9,883 nt of DNA, from NCBI GenBank assembly GCA_964582525.1, contig CAZOSP010000121.1, positions 1-9,883 on the forward strand, given 5' to 3'. Shown in pieces: positions 6,094 to 9,883 of the stretch (position 1 is the first letter of the stretch; every line of letters begins with the position of its first letter). A program made the translations under genes and the position numbers. The notes below the pieces were generated by a model. That model ran no database searches, was not told where the DNA came from, and worked only from the letters and a program-made list of their open reading frames with translations. Source of the DNA: BB31 sp964582525 (lineage in GTDB: Bacteria > Pseudomonadota > Gammaproteobacteria > Beggiatoales > Beggiatoaceae).

Positions 6094-7203
6094 ATGCGAA
6101 TTAAAAAGGTATCCCTGTATCGTAAAGAAATGCCGATGAACTGTGGCAAATTTTCGTGTTCTTTAGAACCCGGTACAGAAGCCGCCGACGTAGTGATTAC
6201 GCGCCTAGAAACCGAATGCGGCTTAGTTGGCTACGGCGAAGCGGGTTCGGTGGGCGGCTATCCGAATTACGCACTAGGCACACTCGCCAGCAGTGCCGAA
6301 TTAATTGAACGGCATTTGCTCAACAAAGACCCGCGCAATCTCAACCAAATCCAATACATGATGTCGCTGATTGACGGACAGGGTGCGATGAAAGCCGGGT
6401 TTGACATGGCGTGTTGGGACATCATCGGCAAACAGGCTAACAAACCCTTACACGAAATGCTGGGTGGCAAATTCATCGAACAAGTGCCGTTATACCGCTC
6501 AATTCCTACCATTGAACCTGAAGAAATGGTGCAATCGGTAGAAGACTGGCGTAGCGAAGGCTATAAAATGTTCCAACTGCGGGTCGGACATGGCGACATC
6601 CAAGCCGATTTAGCGCGGATTGCCACGGTGATTGCTAAACGCCAAAAAGGTGAGCTTTACACGGTCGATGTGGCGGGACATTGGCGGCGCGACGAAGCCT
6701 TGTTTATTCTGAATGCGGTGAAAGACTTGGATTTTACTATTGAGCAACCGTGCTGGGCGTTGGAAGACTGTCTATCGATACGCAATCACTGCCAATTTCC
6801 GATGAAATTGGATAACAGCCTCAACAGCGTACAAGATATTCTGCGCGTCAATGCCAAACAAGCCTGCGACAGTATTGTCTTGCAAATTAGCAAATACCCC
6901 GGCGTGAGCCATGCGCGTTTAGCCCGTGACATTGCCGCACAAGCAGGCTTGGGCATCACGTATTCAACCCAGTGGGGAACTGAAATTACCGGCGCGGTGT
7001 TGACGCAACTGGCGATGACTACGCCGCCCAATCGCTTTATTAGCACCCTCGATATTCATAATTACTCGTCTTTATCTGTCACTCATGGGCATCCGCTTCA
7101 AGTAGAAAATGGTTTGATGTGGCTGACAAATACGCATGTTCCTGGTTTAGGCATTGACGTCAATCAAGCCAGTCTAGGCGAACCTGATTGGGTGATTGAA
7201 TAA
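6094..7203 (+). CDS. enolase-superfamily protein (muconate cycloisomerase / mandelate racemase type)
   Basis: A 369-residue protein with the two-part enolase-superfamily architecture: an N-terminal capping domain (about residues 1-120) and a TIM-like barrel. Members abstract the alpha proton of a carboxylate and then racemise, dehydrate or cycloisomerise it. Metal ligands appear at the right strands: D192 in Y-T-V-D-V-A-G-H-W, E217 in F-T-I-E-Q-P, and D240 in M-K-L-D-N-S. The strand-6 base K267 is present in I-S-K-Y-P-G. At strand 2 the family usually has K-x-K, but here it reads Q161-L-R163, leaving Arg where the second Lys sits. A mandelate-racemase-type strand-7 His/Asp dyad is not evident to me. 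The start is ATG 6094 with GAGGG five bases upstream. In context it could dehydrate or epimerise a hydroxy or amino acid made by the aldolases or the oxygenase. Whether the single Lys plus Arg supports racemisation is open. Confidence 0.85.
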   Translation: MRIKKVSLYRKEMPMNCGKFSCSLEPGTEAADVVITRLETECGLVGYGEAGSVGGYPNYALGTLASSAELIERHLLNKDPRNLNQIQYMMSLIDGQGAMKAGFDMACWDIIGKQANKPLHEMLGGKFIEQVPLYRSIPTIEPEEMVQSVEDWRSEGYKMFQLRVGHGDIQADLARIATVIAKRQKGELYTVDVAGHWRRDEALFILNAVKDLDFTIEQPCWALEDCLSIRNHCQFPMKLDNSLNSVQDILRVNAKQACDSIVLQISKYPGVSHARLARDIAAQAGLGITYSTQWGTEITGAVLTQLAMTTPPNRFISTLDIHNYSSLSVTHGHPLQVENGLMWLTNTHVPGLGIDVNQASLGEPDWVIE

Positions 7204-7205
7204 CC

Positions 7206-9883
7206 ATGCCTTTTCCTCTGATTATTGCCGGTCTTGCTTTAGGTGGTGTTGCCTCATTTTTCAAAGATAAGCTGGCAACTAAAATCAAACTGCCCGATTT
7301 GACTTTGCCTAAAGCAAAAAAAACCTTAAGCACCAAACAAGACGCTCAAGTCAGCATGTCCGCCGCAGAAGCACAAGCCGCACACCAACAAGGCGTTGCC
7401 TTAAGCGCGGCGGGACTCTTTGCGGTAGGCGCGTTTACGCTGCCGGCGATCAGTTGGTTAGGCTTGCCTTGCTTGGGTTATAACATCGCTTATGTGGTGC
7501 GTGAAGTTCGGCAATTGCTGCGCCGCCGAGGCAATTTATCCGTTGCGATATTAGATGTTGTGTCGATTTTACTGACCTTGGCGTTAGGCTTTTTCTTCCT
7601 TGCTGCTGTCCTTTTTGCTGCCATTTTCACCTCATACCGATTGCTGGCTAAAGGTGAACGCGAAGCGCAAACCGATTTCAGCCGTATTTTTGGCGAATTA
7701 TCCGACACCGTTTGGTTGCTAAAAGAGGGGGTTGAAATGGAAGTCGCGTTAAGCAGCCTCAATGCGCAAGATGTGATTGTGGTTCGTGCGGGTGATATGA
7801 TTCCGGTCGATGGGCATATTCTTGCGGGCGAAGGGCTTATCGACCAGCACTTATTAACCGGTGAAGCGCAGCCTGTGGAGAAAAAAGTCGGTGATGCGGT
7901 GCTGACTTCGACCCTAGTAATTTCAGGCAGTTTACACATACAGGTAGAAAAACAAGGATCAGAAACCCTCACCGGGCAAATTGCGAAAACCTTAGAACAC
8001 GCTGCCAGCTTCAAACATAAAGTACAAACACGCGGCGAATACTTGGTTGAACAAGGCGCGTTTTATACTCTGCTCGCCTCAGGTGCAAGCCTGCCTTTGC
8101 TGGGTTTAAACAAAGCCGTCGCCATCAGCTACAGCGGCTTTGGTTATCAAATGCGCATGGCAGCCCCCTTGATGGTACTGAATTATTTACGCATCGCCTC
8201 GCGCCACGGTATTTTAGTCAAAGACGGACGCGCCCTAGACACGTTGCATGTGGTAGACACCATTATATTTGACAAGACCGGCACCCTGACCGAAGAAATC
8301 CCACAGGTCGAGCAAATCATTGCCTGTGAGGGATTTAGTCAACAGCAGGTGTTGCAATACGCCGCCAGTGCCGAGCAAAAACAAAAACATCCAATTGCGC
8401 AAGCCATCGTTACTCACGCACGGGCGCAAGGCATTGATTTACTCGATTTACAACACAGCGAGTATGCGATTGGGCATGGCTTACACGCGATTTTGACCTC
8501 AGCCAGCGCCTCATCCCTACACATCAAAATCGGCAGCCAACGCTTTATTCAAACCCAACAGCTTGAATTACCGGAGAAGCTTGCCCAACTATCACAAACG
8601 GCTGGCGAAAAAGGTCACTCGGTGGTGTATATCGCGACGCAACAGGATCAATTAATCGGCGCGATTGAACTCAGCCCTACCCTGCGTCCACAGGCAAAAA
8701 ACGCCATTGCCAGACTGCACGAACTCGGCATGAAGGTGTACATCATTTCCGGCGATCAAGAAAAACCCACGGCACACTTAGCGCAACGTCTAGGTATCGA
8801 TCACTATTTCGCTGAAACGCTGCCGCAAGACAAAGCCAAGCATGTAGAACATTTGCAAGCGCAAGGGCATAAAGTCTGTTTTATTGGCGACGGCATTAAT
8901 GACTCAGTGGCGTTACAAAAAGCCGATGTCTCCATTTCTTTACATGGCGCGGCAACCATCGCCCAAGATACCGCCGACATTGTGCTGATGACCCCCGATT
9001 TATCGCATATTCCCTATTTGCTAACCCTTGCCAAAGAACTCGATCAACGCATGAGTTTAAGTGAACGGCTCAATATGGGATCGGGCATTGCCTGTGTATC
9101 AGGTATTTTTTTACTGGGCATGGGGACCGGCGCTGCCATTAGCCTCTTTTCCGCCGGCTTGTTTATCAATCTATCTAATTCCTTATTACCTTTATGGTTA
9201 CATCCAAAACATGCAATCAACGAAAAAAACCCAGCCATGAATAGCAAAAATTCAATTCAAGCGACCTTTGATACGGTCGCCGAACTTTACGATCATCCCG
9301 CCTTAGACTTCTTCAATGCAATCGCCGAACAAGTCGTCCAGCAAATTCCCTTGGCACAAACCACGCGCTTATTAGACGTGGCAACCGGCACCGGCAAAGT
9401 GGCTCTAGGGGCGGCCTCGCAGGCGGCTGAGATGAATGTCAAAGGCGTTGATTTGTCGTCAGAAATGCTCAATCAAGCACGCCAAAAAGCGCGACACATG
9501 CAATTGCACAATGTTGAATTTGAACAAATGGACATGCGTAAACTACAACTGCCTGATCACTATTTTGATGTAGCCACCTGTAGCGCGGCATTATTCTTTT
9601 TTGACGATGACGAGATGGTGCACATCATGCGGCACATAGCGGCTAAAGTTAAAGCCGGCGGGCGGGTGATTATTAGCGCCTTTGATGCAGACGTATTTGA
9701 ACCGATGAACTCGCTATTTTTTCAGCGTTATCAAGCCTATGGCTTCGCCCTAGCAAGTCAAGATTTGCCCAAATTAGTCAATGACGAACAATTACAACAA
9801 CTGTTTGCTAAAACAACCTGTTTAAGCAACTTGCACATTCATCGTTACACCTATGAAACGCCGCTCACCTGTTTTGAGGATTG
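7206..9883 (+). CDS. P1B-like P-type ATPase in one frame with a C-terminal SAM methyltransferase (3' partial)
   Basis: I translated this frame codon by codon: it has no stop from ATG 7206 to the right edge (892 complete codons). Residues 2-18 are a hydrophobic segment, followed by a basic stretch; no HMA metal-binding domain is present. Membrane segments lie at about 64-98 and 112-143. The actuator loop has T218-G-E-A, and the next membrane pair spans about 286-332. The phosphorylation motif D356-K-T-G-T-L-T, the P1B nucleotide-domain H395-P396 and the hinge G561-D-G-x-N-D566 are intact, and the last membrane pair lies at about 626-664. The CPC-type ion motif of P1B pumps is replaced by F312-G-Y314, so the ion or other substrate is unclear. 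From residue 678 a Rossmann methyltransferase follows, with L-L-D724-V-A-T-G-T-G730 and acidic D749 in G-V-D-L-S-S. ATG 7206 is two bases after the previous stop and has only a weak ribosome site. Catalytically it looks like an active pump; the fused tail is unusual. Confidence 0.8.
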   Translation, partial: MPFPLIIAGLALGGVASFFKDKLATKIKLPDLTLPKAKKTLSTKQDAQVSMSAAEAQAAHQQGVALSAAGLFAVGAFTLPAISWLGLPCLGYNIAYVVREVRQLLRRRGNLSVAILDVVSILLTLALGFFFLAAVLFAAIFTSYRLLAKGEREAQTDFSRIFGELSDTVWLLKEGVEMEVALSSLNAQDVIVVRAGDMIPVDGHILAGEGLIDQHLLTGEAQPVEKKVGDAVLTSTLVISGSLHIQVEKQGSETLTGQIAKTLEHAASFKHKVQTRGEYLVEQGAFYTLLASGASLPLLGLNKAVAISYSGFGYQMRMAAPLMVLNYLRIASRHGILVKDGRALDTLHVVDTIIFDKTGTLTEEIPQVEQIIACEGFSQQQVLQYAASAEQKQKHPIAQAIVTHARAQGIDLLDLQHSEYAIGHGLHAILTSASASSLHIKIGSQRFIQTQQLELPEKLAQLSQTAGEKGHSVVYIATQQDQLIGAIELSPTLRPQAKNAIARLHELGMKVYIISGDQEKPTAHLAQRLGIDHYFAETLPQDKAKHVEHLQAQGHKVCFIGDGINDSVALQKADVSISLHGAATIAQDTADIVLMTPDLSHIPYLLTLAKELDQRMSLSERLNMGSGIACVSGIFLLGMGTGAAISLFSAGLFINLSNSLLPLWLHPKHAINEKNPAMNSKNSIQATFDTVAELYDHPALDFFNAIAEQVVQQIPLAQTTRLLDVATGTGKVALGAASQAAEMNVKGVDLSSEMLNQARQKARHMQLHNVEFEQMDMRKLQLPDHYFDVATCSAALFFFDDDEMVHIMRHIAAKVKAGGRVIISAFDADVFEPMNSLFFQRYQAYGFALASQDLPKLVNDEQLQQLFAKTTCLSNLHIHRYTYETPLTCFED
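9224..9230 (+). other. A-AAA-AAC slippery heptamer at the ATPase-methyltransferase junction
   Basis: Zero-frame codons here are GAA AAA AAC, which is exactly the X-XXY-YYZ phase of a -1 frameshift heptamer. After a -1 shift, translation would read four codons and stop at TAG 9242-9244. After a +1 shift, or if the run holds six As rather than seven, it would stop at TGA 9238-9240, inside ATGA. The seven-A run is also a possible site of RNA polymerase slippage or of sequencing error. Confidence 0.45.
9237..9883 (+). other. methyltransferase domain of the ATPase frame, with a possible separate start
   Basis: This part encodes a SAM-dependent methyltransferase of the UbiE/Methyltransf_11 type, running off the window after about 215 residues. 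ATG 9237 is in the same frame as the ATPase, with no stop between them, and no good Shine-Dalgarno lies just upstream. Counting from that ATG, the SAM loop D-V-A-T-G-T-G is at about 47-53 and the ribose-binding Asp at 72. D-V-A-T-C-S-A-A-L-F-F-F resembles strand 4. It lacks the Cys set expected of arsenite methyltransferases. If the junction were shifted by one base this would be an ordinary separate gene starting in an ATGA overlap. Confidence 0.7.
9261..9280 (+). repeat. small inverted repeat (hairpin) after the slippery heptamer
   Basis: GCGACC (9261-9266) and GGTCGC (9275-9280) are perfect 6-bp complements around an 8-base loop. The stem is GC-rich but begins about 30 nt after the heptamer, further than the 5-12 nt usual for a frameshift-stimulating structure. 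No T-run follows, so it is not a terminator. It may be a coincidence within coding sequence. Confidence 0.3.

Noticed and set aside
7490..8014. Minus-strand open frame of 174 codons
   Set aside because: It lies entirely opposite the P-type ATPase coding frame, has Ser/Thr/Arg-rich low-complexity composition and no domain, and has no ribosome site. It is a shadow.
9237..9883. Assigning the terminal methyltransferase as ArsM (arsenite methyltransferase) because it follows a metal-type pump
   Set aside because: The conserved Cys positions of ArsM are not seen and the motifs are generic UbiE/Methyltransf_11.

Overview
The window shows eight densely packed genes, all on the + strand, from about position 254 past the right edge. 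Base composition (roughly half G+C by eye), plain Shine-Dalgarno sites and near-zero spacing indicate a bacterium. Protein style suggests a gammaproteobacterium, perhaps a Thiothrix-like sulfur bacterium, but this is an impression and not a demonstrated placement. No rRNA, tRNA, CRISPR array, phage gene or complete insertion sequence is visible.

Layout. Positions 1-253 are non-coding or remnant sequence: a short open frame entering from the left edge and ending at 122-124, a run of eight Gs, and a plausible sigma70-type promoter at 183-211. Then follow: (1) an HpcH/citrate-lyase-type aldolase, 254-1057; (2) a stand-alone FAD fumarate-reductase-like oxidoreductase, 1060-2424; (3) a DRE-TIM/HMG-CoA-lyase-like aldolase, 2426-3412; (4) a class I SAM methyltransferase, 3409-4050; (5) a D-2-hydroxyacid-dehydrogenase-fold protein, 4052-5002; (6) a TauD/clavaminate-synthase-like Fe(II) oxygenase, 5059-6078; (7) an enolase-superfamily (muconate cycloisomerase/mandelate racemase type) enzyme, 6094-7203; (8) one uninterrupted frame from 7206 past the right edge that encodes a P1B-like P-type ATPase followed by a SAM methyltransferase domain.

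How the genes may work together (inference). Genes 1-7 form a small-molecule pathway set: two unrelated C-C lyases/aldolases, a keto/hydroxy-acid redox protein, an enolase-type lyase or isomerase, an enoate-reductase-like flavoprotein, an oxygenase and a methyltransferase. No carrier protein, CoA ligase, NRPS/PKS module, regulator or conventional exporter lies in the window. The genes therefore look like a pathway on free small organic acids or amino acids whose product I cannot name. Several members carry altered catalytic positions: the dehydrogenase lacks the usual Arg and His, the enolase-family protein has Q-L-R instead of K-x-K, the flavoprotein lacks one substrate His, and the ATPase lacks the CPC membrane motif. 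The chemistry is therefore probably not that of the best-known family members.

The most striking feature is the ATPase-methyltransferase frame. The junction carries an A-AAA-AAC heptamer in the zero frame (9224-9230) just before an ATGA (9237-9240). A shift of one base in either direction would end the ATPase within about five codons. This could be a true fusion, a recoding site, or a homopolymer sequencing error, and each possibility can be tested.
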